From NCBI GenBank assembly GCA_037179335.1, contig JAKZHN010000003.1:744001-808000 (forward strand): a stretch of 64,000 nucleotides of DNA. Direction: 5' to 3'. Within the stretch, counting starts at the first letter, position 1. Every line of letters starts with the position of its first letter. The position numbers and the translations under genes were made by a program. Below, in pieces: positions 54,891 to 64,000 of this stretch. Below the pieces are notes generated by a model. That model ran no database searches, was not told the DNA's origin, and was given only the letters and a program-made list of their open reading frames with translations. The DNA comes from Cyclaneusma minus (lineage: Eukaryota > Ascomycota > Leotiomycetes > Marthamycetales > Marthamycetaceae).

Positions 54891-55514
54891 TCTCTGTCTT
54901 CCAGTCCATGCAAGTGGTGCAGCATCTAACGTTGAAATGCAACGGTAGGCTGGAGTCGAACAACGACAGCAGCCTCCCAAAAAAAGCAAAATAAGCTACA
55001 AAGCGACAGTGACAGAAGGCTTTTGGCAGCATAAGAACGCTCCAACAACAGCACAAGTAATGGGTCTAGCTGAAGTGATTAATCCCTGCGCACTTCGTCC
55101 CCTCACTCTCCAAAGCAGTGACTGCAGTTGAAAAGGGCATTATGGCCTCAAACCCCGGTGAGGTGATGATGACTCTTGAATTTTCCGTAAAGTCAATCCA
55201 AGGATTCCAGAACCTGCGCGCCAAGATCCACAGGTAAGTTGTTGTGGCCAACAGTAACAGCAGCCGAGAGCGAAGGTGAGCGAGCTGGCTTGCTAGCGTT
55301 ATTGGCAGGGCTGTGCGGCGACAGCAAAAATCATGATCTTAGCTGTGGATGGAAATATTGGTAAGTGGAAGTTTAGTACCTAAGGTAGATATGTACTTCG
55401 TCCTTTGCAAACGCAAAAATAGGTAGATGCTAGACCTTGGCTTCGACTCCCCATGGGGTCGCGGTGAAATTAGTTTTTTCTTTGGAGAAGGAAGAGTGGA
55501 AGCAGGAGGGTTTC

Positions 55515-55521
55515 TTATACC
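55515..55521 (-). promoter_or_regulatory. Array C TATA box 6
   Basis: GGTATAAGAAACCC on the minus strand, followed by CTGCTTCCACTCTTCCTTC. Confidence 0.58.
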
Positions 55522-55967
55522 TCACTGTCCAGTAGCCTAGGTACCCCAAGAACGCCAGACCTCAAACCTGAAGTGTTGAACATATCGACGGCAAAAGCTT
55601 CAAATACCCTGCCAGGCAGCCGGGTTGCAACATCTTATGTTGCTGACATGAAGACCCACTGCTAAGTTGAAGTTAACAAAAAAGATAGCCAAGTACGAAA
55701 TCGAGGCAAGCTTGACATTGACAACGACAGTGAAAAGAGCCCTGCGGCCGCAGATTAACAATTTACCGAAAGCGCGGTTAATGAGCCTAGCTTGATGGAA
55801 ATGGAAAATTTTGGTAAGTGGAAGTTGGGTAGTTGTGTACTTCACCTTTACAAGGCTCGAAGTGGTCACCCAGACTCCAGGTCCAAAACTGCCTTTGCTT
55901 GAACTCCGCATGAGAGGTTGGTGACCGCTTCGTTTTCTGGAGAAGGAAGAGTGGAAGCAAAAGGTGT

Positions 55968-55976
55968 TTATATACC
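55968..55976 (-). promoter_or_regulatory. Array C TATA box 5
   Basis: GGTATATAAACACC on the minus strand, followed by TTGCTTCCACTCTTCCTTC. Confidence 0.6.
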
Positions 55977-56343
55977 TTTCTGTCCAGTAGCCTTACTAAG
56001 AATTTCAGACTCTGGACCTTGAGACGCAATCATCACATAGGAAAGTGAAGCAAGCTTGACATCAATAACGACAGTAACGAGAGCTGTGCAGCGACAGGTC
56101 GACGCTTTGACAGTACAAAACCGTTCGACAGAAGCTCCCGCAATATCCCCGACTTTAAGCGGAGAACAGCTGTCTGCATAGGATTCGCAATCATGATGGC
56201 CGCGTATCCTGTTTCAACGAGAAACAAGCATGGTGTCAGACTACCTAAGGTCTACAGACTATTACTGCCTCGACTCCCCATTTAGAGGTGGAGTTTTTGA
56301 ATTCTCCATGAAGGAAAGAAGGAAGAGTGGAAGCAAGAGGACT

Positions 56344-56351
56344 TTATATAG
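56344..56351 (-). promoter_or_regulatory. Array C TATA box 4
   Basis: CTATATAAAGTCCTC on the minus strand, followed by CTTGCTTCCACTCTTCC. Confidence 0.6.
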
Positions 56352-56750
56352 CACTCCTGTCCAGTCGTGCCCCCAATAATGTCAGACTATGAACCTTGAC
56401 GCACAATGAAAGTTTAAATCTGACGGCGACAACAGCTGAGAGCGAAAGCGAAGCAAGCAAGACTGCGACTGCGACAGTAACTGTCATCCTGCGGCGATGG
56501 CACAACCCCTCGATAGTAGAAAAGCACTTCGACGATAGGTAGTTCTACTTCTAGCAATGTTCCCAACCGAGAAAACCCAAAGCCCTTCGAAATCGTACTA
56601 GCAATCAAAAAATTTGCATTCGTGGCAAAGTGCACATTGAGAAGCCTTGAATCGAAATTTTCAAAGGTTGAGGTCGAATTCCCACTCGTTGAGTTAAGCA
56701 CCCGTATACCAAATCGTTGGAAGAAGAAAGAGTGAGGGAGCAGGAGGTGC

Positions 56751-56759
56751 TTATATACC
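56751..56759 (-). promoter_or_regulatory. Array C TATA box 3
   Basis: GGTATATAAGCACCTCC on the minus strand. Confidence 0.6.
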
Positions 56760-57098
56760 TTAGCTTCCTGTCCCCAAAGTCCTGTCCAAGACTTCCAGAC
56801 TCTGGATTTTAAAGCGCAATAACGCTAGGGCAAGCAACGACAGCAGCTGAGAGCGAAAGCAAGCAAGCAAGCTTAACAACGGCAGTGATAATAGGCATGT
56901 GGCAACAGCAACCCGCTTCGGCAGTGGAGAAACATTTCAGCAATAGTAAGAAGAGTGTGCACTCGTTTTTGCAAAAGACAAAACAGATGTCAGACTACAG
57001 CTTCATGCACAGTCTCCACTTCAAATCCCACACACACAGATGAGCTGCCTTGTATTCTCTGGGAGAACCTAGAGAAGAAAAGGGTGGGAAAGAGGTCT

Positions 57099-57107
57099 TT
57101 ATATACC
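57099..57107 (-). promoter_or_regulatory. Array C TATA box 2
   Basis: GGTATATAAAGACCTC on the minus strand. Confidence 0.6.
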
Positions 57108-57491
57108 TATCCCTCTGCCCAGTAGGCCGTAGGAACCCGAAGAACGTCAGATGATGGGCTCTGAAGCGCAATGGGGCTGGAGTGAATAACGACAGCAGCT
57201 AAGCGCTCCAGCAATCCAGCCACACAGCAACAGCGGAAAGTGGGCGGGCGTGGCGACAGGTCAGCGCTTCGACGGCACACAAACACTTTGAACAACAGCT
57301 TTGTTGATGTTCCTAGCCGTAAACCAAATGGCATAGAACAGCGATCTCGCGGCTGTCTAGTATAGCTCGTTTTTGCAATGCCAATGCCTGGACTGCAGGC
57401 GTAGGAACTGTCTCGACTTCAGCTTCCCACATGTGACACAGATGGGAACCTTCCGTTTCTTGAAGAGAAATTGGAAGGGAGCAAGAGAGCT

Positions 57492-57500
57492 TTATATACC
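57492..57500 (-). promoter_or_regulatory. Array C TATA box 1
   Basis: GGTATATAAAGCTC on the minus strand; the most upstream unit, next to the Cac2 3' flank. Confidence 0.6.
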
Positions 57501-57520
57501 CGCCCATTTCAAGTTTTCAC

Positions 57521-58070
57521 AATCAAGTCCCTGGCCTCTCCGGCTCCTGTGACTTCATAAGAAATCATGTGATATCGTGCCTCGGTGTGATTCACTGGGC
57601 ACATTAAGGACGGCAGAAACAAGACAAGTCAAAATTTACCCAGAAGGGGACCAGCCATTCATTCGAGAAAGCAGTCACAAGGCACAGCAACCGAGAATAG
57701 TTCGTCTTGTTTCCAGTCGAGTTGATTGATTTGCGATGCCTTTACGAGACGTCACAACTAAGCTAAGGGGTACTACCTAAAAAGTGGATGTATGCTCCAA
57801 TTCCTTGGATCGAGAAGGCTCGAATTGACCTGTGTGTGATCAAGAGAGCAAAGGGTGATTCGCTAACGATGCATAAACCCCCAAGCCGATCCATTCCGAT
57901 GCCTACCAGCGCCCCAGTGAAGCAAGAAGTTCAAATAAACGCCTTTCTTCTCCGATTCCCATCCTTCTCATATCGTGTCAATCTCGGTCGAATAGCCCAT
58001 TAACGTTCCTCCCATGCATCATCTCATTCTAAGAATCATGTCGTGATGCTTTGTTCCATCGTCCGTATGC
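57521..58070. other. Intergenic region between array C and the Cac2 gene
   Basis: 550 bases with the 3' flank of the Cac2 gene at its right end. No supported ORF. Confidence 0.5.
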
Positions 58071-60865
58071 TCATGATTCCTTCGCACCCGAGGCCGAAGC
58101 CTCACCACCCTGCGGCACCAAGGTAGGCGCAACTCTCCTCTTCTTCAGCGGCCCCCCCTGTGCCCCCTTCTCCGCCTCACTCTCGCTCATATCTCTCTTC
58201 AGCGCACTTCCCGCACCTGCCACACCACTCACACTAGACGCAGCACTCCTCGGCGTCTGCGGCGGCGTAGGTCCCGTAATACCACCCATTCCGCTTCCCA
58301 CTCCGCCGATACCCGCAATGCCTTGCGCGCCCACCGAGCTTCCAGCTGTGATAGAAGGCATACTGCCGCCTACCAAGGTTGGGTTGGAGATTACCTGTCC
58401 CGCAACACCTGTCGTGCCATAGCCACCTGCACCAACGAAAGATGCAGTTGTGGCAATACTGCTCGTGCTATTGCTTCGGGTCGGACTAGATGGACGCATA
58501 GCACCGGGCATCGTATTAACGCTCGGCGTACCCACAAATCCCAATCCGCCCCCGCTGCCACTTGCACTTCCACTCCTTTCTATTCCACCCAGGGTAACAG
58601 GAGTTCCCGAATCAGAACGCAGGCTCGTCAGCGTAGCTGGTGGAGACGGTGCGGCAGTCAAGCCACTGGACAATGTGCGAGAATGAAGACCTGGGAACGG
58701 AGAAGGTGGTGCGATGGACGAAGTAGGTGTGGGGATGGGTGTGTTTGATGCGGAGTCGGCGGAGAGGCCGCTGGGGATGCTGAGATGTTTGGGTGTGCCG
58801 CCGATGCTGGCGGAGGAGGGCTGGGGGAGGTCGCCGGTGTAGATGGTGCCGAGTTCGTTGGGGGAGAAGGTGAGGGTGCTGCAGAAGCCGTCGGAGGAGG
58901 TCATTAGGAGGGTGAGGCCGTCGTTTGACCTGTTGGTTCGTTAGTAAATCTTCATAGTTCTTTTTCGTCATGCAGGGTAGAGGAGGAAAAAATGGCAGAC
59001 GGAATGCTTTCGTCTGGGACTAAGCAGGAAAGGAAACATACCAGGTAAGATCTGTGAATGTGGCACAGTGGAGGTTGGAGACCACACATAGCGGAGTCTG
59101 CTGCTGCGTATCATAAAGCAACACACTCTCCTGCGTCGCCACGGCATAAACCATCCTATACGGCAACGCAAAAGCCATCTTCGGCCCCTCCGTGGCCGCA
59201 CTAGTCTCCTTCTCACCCCCACCCACACTCTTCTCCCCCACCTCGATACTGGGCTTCGGACTAGACGTAGGCGGCGGGTCCATCTTCTCGCTGCTCCTCC
59301 TCACAGCCGGCTCCGGCAAATCCGCAATCGCATCCTCGCTACTCGTCGTATCAATCGTAATATGTTTCGTCGGTGGCGCCGCCCCTTTCCTAATCGTGTA
59401 ATAGATTGGCGAGCACTTCACCACCACACTCGGCTTCTTATGTCCGGGCAGATGGGCGATTGGTGGTTTGTTGATGCCACCGCGTGTGTAGATGTACACG
59501 GTGTTGACGACGTCGTAGATTGTTTTGTTGGGACCTTCTTGGCCTGGACCGGCGGGGGGATGTTGGGTTTGGTATTGGCCGGCGGGGGTGAAGAGGAGAG
59601 AGCCGTCGGGGGTAAAGGTGAGGCGGCGGAAGAAGGAGGTTAGGGTCTCGTTGGCGTAGAGGTTGGCGTTGCGGACGCCGATGCCGCTGTAGGGGTGTGG
59701 TTTGGGGGAGGCTTCCATGGGCATTACTGCTGGCAAAGGCATTGAGGGAGCAGGGGAGGCGGATCGTCTCATTGATGGAGAGGAACCGAAGGATGAACGG
59801 CGGCTATGGCTTATGACTGATGGAGGGTTCATGGGGAGGGCGACGGATGTTGGTGTGCCGGGCATGGAGGGGATGGGAGAGCCAACTGCGAATGAGTTGG
59901 GGTCGCTGGTTGATAGGCTTGCTCGATGGCTGTGGTCTGGCGGAGCAGGACTGTTGGCATGACCCGTTCGGCGACTGGGAAGATCTGTTCGGGCGTGGAA
60001 GGCAACTTTGTCGTGCTCCAGCGTAAACTCGCCCTCCTTATTCCGTAAGGTGTAGATATGTACCGATCGATCCGAAGACTGCGTAGCCACATATTCGTTC
60101 AGCGGATCCCAGGCAACACCTTGGACATAGTGACCATGGTCTGCGATCTGCCTCACGGGCGTACCTATTCCAGACTGTCAGCATCGCTCGTGTCCAATCT
60201 TTGTCTTACAACTTCCATGTGTCTTGGGGGACAATCAACTCACTTGTCTCCCGATTGTAGATTCTGGCAACATTATCCATGCTTCCGATAATGAAATATT
60301 GAGCATCTGGACTCCAAGCCAAATCGTAGATCTCAGCACCAGACGACCGACACATATGCTTGACGCGCCATGTCTCCTTATCCTCCAGTCCATCGTTTCC
60401 GAAGGCTGGTGTATTCGAGTGGGTCTCGGCAGGTACCCAGATCAGCACGTTGCCATCATCTCCGGCAGAAGCAAGCATTTCTCCTGTTCATCGCCGACAG
60501 TTAGCATACTGTCCTGTATGGTCCAAGTTTTTCCAGCAGTTCCGGAGCGTTCAAGCATTCGCTCACCTTTCGGAGCAAAGCGCACGACATTGACAGCCTG
60601 CGTGTGCTTGCTCAGCGTACTCAAGTATTCGACCCTCCGGTCCTCGCCATCTGCTTCAATCCTCCATAACTGTGATCCAAAAGATTAGCTCTAGCTTCGG
60701 ATGTGGTGGCAGATGTATCCGACGCAGCATTGAGGCAAGACGTACTCGCACGTTGTTGTCTCCTCCAGCGGTAGCCAACCTACCCTTCCCGCCCGGCTCA
60801 AAGTGAGCGGAGTAGATGGGAGCATTGTCGTTGTGCCAATTGACAATCAGCGGAGTGCTCTTCAT
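58071..60865 (-). CDS. cac2: Chromatin assembly factor 1 subunit B (p60/Cac2), five exons
   Basis: Exons 60865-60746, 60669-60567, 60483-60244, 60164-59042 and 58929-58071 give 814 residues; all four introns have GT/AG ends and keep phase. The start MKSTPLIVNWHNDNAPIYSA is the well-conserved opening of CAF-1 p60. WD40 repeats follow (GRLATAGGDNNVRLW, KHTQAVNVVRFAPKGEMLAS, IYDLAWSPDAQYFIIGSMDN, GVAWDPLNEYVATQSSDRSV, ELGTIYTGD), forming the seven-bladed propeller that binds the large CAF-1 subunit and H3-H4. The region between blades and the C-terminal 200 residues are Ser/Pro/Thr-rich and fungal-specific, ending in a basic KKRRVAP run, a likely nuclear signal. CAF-1 deposits H3-H4 behind the replication fork and supports silencing. 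Confidence 0.93.
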
Positions 60866-63421
60866 GGTGGCGGCTTATTGAGGTGCGATGGTTGTGGAAG
60901 TCTCGCGTGTCGTACTCGCATGTGCCGGTTGTGCCCGCTGGGCTCGGTCGATCGGATTTTTGCAGAAGAGTGGTGGGCGATTGAAGGACTTTATGTGCAG
61001 GGTTCGAAGTCGAGGGCGTTTGGCGGGCAGGTGATTGTGGTTGAGAGACTTGGGAGAGAGTGGTGGTGGTGCTTCCGTTTGCTCTCTGGCGGCGGTGGTT
61101 GGTGCTAAGGGGGGGATGTTGTATTAAACTTCGATGCAGTGCGGTGGTGCTCCGCTTAACTTCAACTTTTTATGGAAATGGGATCGAAGCTGCGGGAGAG
61201 GATGTGAAGAAGAATGGAGAAATGGATGAAGTGCCCCGGTTGCTATGGAATTAATTGTGTGGTCTAGCTAGCATGCTCCCCCAGATGCTTGCAGGGCTGC
61301 CCAGCGGTCTCACAGCGTACCAACGGCGCTCTTTGACCATATCGACTCACCACTCCCATTCCCGCACCACCTGTTTCTCTTTGAACAGTGTTACATCTCT
61401 GCTCCCATTTCCTTGTTATAATTCGTCCCTGGGTCTTACACGAGCCGCTGCCAGATTCCTGCTATCATGCATCCACGTTTAGCGATCGGATAGCTTCAAA
61501 GGATGGCCCATCTGTTTCACCACTCTGCAGGATTCGCCCTCGCCCGTCTCAAAGCCTCTTTTACGCCCGGCCTGGGCATATGAAAGACCATGCTGCAGAT
61601 GCCAATAGTCTTCCTTCCTTGCTTCTTCGCGCCAAAACACGTGTGCCGACGGTCCCACGCGTCGAAAAGCAAAAAGCGCGTCAAGGTCGTCCGTTTGTCT
61701 CCTCTCTCAAGAATAATTTCAGCCGCTTCGGGGCCCATTTCGCATAACCTCGATGATTGCACGCATCCATCGGTCGAGATCGTGGCTGGAATATTCCCGT
61801 TCTGCCAAGAAGTCACGTGATTGATCATGGTGGCCTTATAGCCTGGCCAGCCTCCTGTCGACCAATGAGCTGGGATCGAATTGCGGGGCAATCTGACTCT
61901 CCATCGCCAATCGATCCATGTGCTCTCAATCAACTCAACCACCACATACGAAAAGTCATGAACGGAGATTTTTTGAGTAGTGACTCCCTTTCGGTGACAT
62001 TCTGACAGCGAGTCATCATCATGGCGTTCTCCACGAGTCACCGACCGGCCAGCTTGACAAGGCAAAAGCGGCTGGCCAGTCTATTACCCTGCAGGCTGGC
62101 GTCGATGAGCTGCATCCGAGAGGCACGTCGCAGGGGGAAGCGGTGAGCTGTGTTTGGTTTGGCGAAGCCTATATGCGACCCTTGGCCTTGAACCCCTTCT
62201 TTTGCTTCGGAGAAAGTCAGGAAACGTTGGTGGCTTCTAGGAGCATTGACGGCTGGCAGCATTGGATGCTCGGACTTTCGAGTTGACTGGTATCCGAAGA
62301 GGAGCTCTTTTGACGCTGCTATTCGGACCCCCCGCCCCGAGGTTGTCGTTTGACGGTTGACCATAAAGCCAATGCGGGAAGCCGCGTCGATGGGTGACAT
62401 CGGAGATAAGCCAGTGGCATTTATCCAGCAACCATCATCGTCGTTGACTCTGGACCTTCTAGAGCGAGTCTAGTCCGTATTGAGGGGTGTGTAGCCGGTC
62501 CCAGAGCCACATAGCATTCTTCGATCTCGGAACAATGGTTACCTGGATACGGAAACATCGATATCACGGACTTTGGAATCTCGGAGACGCAATCATGCCT
62601 GGCAGACATGGCGGCATCAACTGGGGCTCTGGACTGGATTCAAATTTTCAAACCATCAAAATAGTGGTAAAAAAATGCCTCATGTGATTTGACGACGATG
62701 GACATATCAAGCCGTCACTCTTCCATGCGCAATGGCGTAGAAAGAGGGTTTGCGCGGTTATCGCTTCGCCGCTACATGTACCCAGTGCCTTATCGAGGAC
62801 AAAGGAGCTTGGACCGCGTGGGCCACCTCGAAAATCCATCTCTGCTTACCGTTTACGGCGCAGCACCACCACCGTTACCGCCCAGAACATTGAAGAAGAC
62901 TGCTGGTTGGCTGGAGACATCCAAGGCCTTCCGAGAAGAAGCGGAGTGCGAAGAGGTTTGACATTTCTGAAGTTAACTAATTTTTCTGAAAAAGAAACTC
63001 TGCGAAGCTCTCACTCTCACAGCAGGAATACATGTACACGGCCATATTACTGCTCCCCACTTACTCGTAACCTGATGAGTCTCTGACTGTCTCCGCCGGA
63101 CTTTTCTCAGGCCGCAGACGTCGACTTCTCTTCTCCCCTCCACACCCTCACTTCGTACTCAAACCTCTCACACGCCCCACAGCCTTCCCCGGTCACCGCC
63201 TGCATCACAATCTCTACCAGCCCGGTGACTCAATCTGATTGACTGTTACTCAATCCTCTCGTCGTTTTCTCGCTTCCCTACTGAGTAGTCATACTCGTAT
63301 ACTCCAAGGTTGCCTACTCACCAACCAGACTTTGCATAAAACCAAGAGCACCACTGCCTTGACCTCCAGGCATGCTGCAAACAGTTGAATCGATCGCTGC
63401 TGTTTCGTTTTGCTCCTCGTC
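60866..63421. other. Gene-free stretch between Cac2 and the ABC transporter
   Basis: 2.5 kb with the divergent promoters of both genes at its ends. Minus-strand ORFs at 61517-62065 and 62038-62400 show no motif. A CT-rich leader precedes the start at 63422. Confidence 0.5.
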
Positions 63422-64000
63422 ATGACGGGCCTTAATACCGTGTCGTTCGCCACCGCTACTACCGGTCTGGCATTAACCGCTGTGTTCTCGATCCCATCTG
63501 TTCTAAACTTGGTGAAGAATTTTACCACACCGAGGGAGAACAAAGACGCCGAGGGAGTTTACGAGGACGAAGATGGAATCGCCACTAAGGAGTCCCAGGA
63601 GAAATTTTCAAATACTCTGCCTAAGATATCCATTGCTGTAGTTTCAGTGCTTGGTTTTGGAGTCTCACTTGCACTTGCTGTGTTGAATACGCTGCATTTG
63701 GCCAATGATGGCTTGTTCATCGAGGATTGGGAGAAAGTTGGAGCTTGGGTAAGAACAATTGCGGAATCTATTCAAAACCTACTGCAAGATTAGAAACACC
63801 TACTAACATAATATCACAGGCTCTCATGCTAGTCCAAGTAACAAGCATCCAGCTCTCCCACCCCTCCACCAAAACCTACACTCTCGGCGCATACGCTACC
63901 ATCTCCTCCTTCTTTATCTTCGCCATCCTCCTCGTCGAAGAAGGACTCCAACCCACCGGCCGCGCCGAACTTGGCGCCATCGCACCCTTCGTCCTGCGTC
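63422..64000 (+). CDS. ABC-transporter-like membrane protein, N-terminal part, runs off the window
   Basis: The ATG at 63422 opens MTGLNTVSFATATTGLALTA; exon 1 ends at 63748 and exon 2 starts at 63820 after a 71-nt intron (GTAAGAAC donor, TACTAACAT branch, CACAG acceptor). Three hydrophobic helices are seen: ATTGLALTAVFSIPSVL, ISIAVVSVLGFGVSLALAVL and the pair around TLGAYATISSFFIFAILLVE. The order of early helices with an acidic loop (YEDEDGIATKES) fits the N-terminal membrane part of fungal ABCC-type (Ybt1/vacuolar) multidrug transporters, but no ATP-binding domain lies within the window, so the class is a guess from the N-terminus. Confidence 0.5.

Larger units (their letters stand above)
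54400..57520 (-). repeat. Array C: tandem minus-strand TATA units with CTGTCG-rich transcripts
   Basis: Minus-strand TATA boxes at 57492, 57099, 56751, 56344, 55968, 55515 and 54882 give spacings of 350-630 bp. Behind several lies the same pyrimidine tract (CTTCCACTCTTCCTTC on the minus strand near 56310, 55940 and 55490). Each unit then carries several CTGTCG words about 25-35 bases apart, AAGCTTGCTTGC and, before the next TATA, CGCTCTCAGCTGCTGTCG. No frame is conserved. The words CTGTCG and ATGCAGACA also occur in array A, but array C has no CACGTG and no plus-strand TATA. I do not recognise the family. Confidence 0.7.

Noticed and set aside
55600..55911. 103-codon ORF and other small ORFs of array C
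   Set aside because: Units of array C align outside these frames and the proteins are unrelated to each other.
58051..58422. Plus-strand ORFs opposite the Cac2 C-terminus
   Set aside because: They mirror the Ser/Pro-rich low-complexity tail on the coding strand.

Overview
The window is nuclear DNA of a filamentous ascomycete (Pezizomycotina). The evidence is short spliceosomal introns (about 46-100 nt) with GTATGT/GTAAGT donors and CTAAC/CTGAC branch sites, and genes such as a myristoylated PPZ-type phosphatase, a SUR7-family protein and a CAF-1 p60 (Cac2) homologue. The species cannot be named from the sequence. All function calls come from motif reading; no search was run.

Layout. 0-16 kb holds ordinary genes: a FAD monooxygenase (5'-truncated), an MFS transporter with a one-base frameshift, the PPZ phosphatase, an APH-fold kinase, and an inverted pair of paralogous unknown genes with a MITE-like element and AATATT-rich short repeats around them, then a SUR7-family protein. 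17-19 kb holds an inverted repeat pair around a tandem block that contains intron-like 60-mers. 20.8-29.2 kb is array A: about fourteen diverged units with a spacing near 600 bp and no conserved reading frame. Most units carry a minus-strand TATA box, a CACGTG core and a plus-strand TATA box, so the promoters point into the spacers and neighbouring transcripts would converge. A dyad of the GACAGC/GCTGTC type recurs in the spacers. 29.7-32.4 kb holds a glutaminyl-peptide cyclotransferase-like gene and a TMEM70-like mitochondrial gene. 32.6-47.5 kb is a graveyard of broken, duplicated exon fragments, including BAH-like, SNF2-like and Argonaute PIWI-like pieces; an F-box/2EXR-type gene and an 84-residue ORF remain intact in it.

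47.9-53.3 kb is array B, the most striking part. On the minus strand a many-exon, apparently non-coding host transcript has tiny exons (mostly 28-60 nt), and almost every intron holds a box C/D snoRNA-like sequence (ATGATGA or GTGATGA near the 5' end, CTGA near the 3' end, often with a matching terminal stem). I count 22 candidates. About half of the introns appear to start with GC instead of GT. 54.4-57.5 kb is array C: seven minus-strand TATA boxes, 350-630 bp apart, with downstream segments rich in CTGTCG, resembling the minus-strand half of array A. 58.0-60.9 kb is the Cac2 gene, and an ABC-transporter-like gene starts at 63.4 kb and runs off the window.

Reading: arrays A, B and C form one non-coding RNA and regulatory district of roughly 37 kb. 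B is best explained as a snoRNA cluster grown by local duplication of exon-intron units. A and C have no family that I recognise and are the main candidates for something undescribed.
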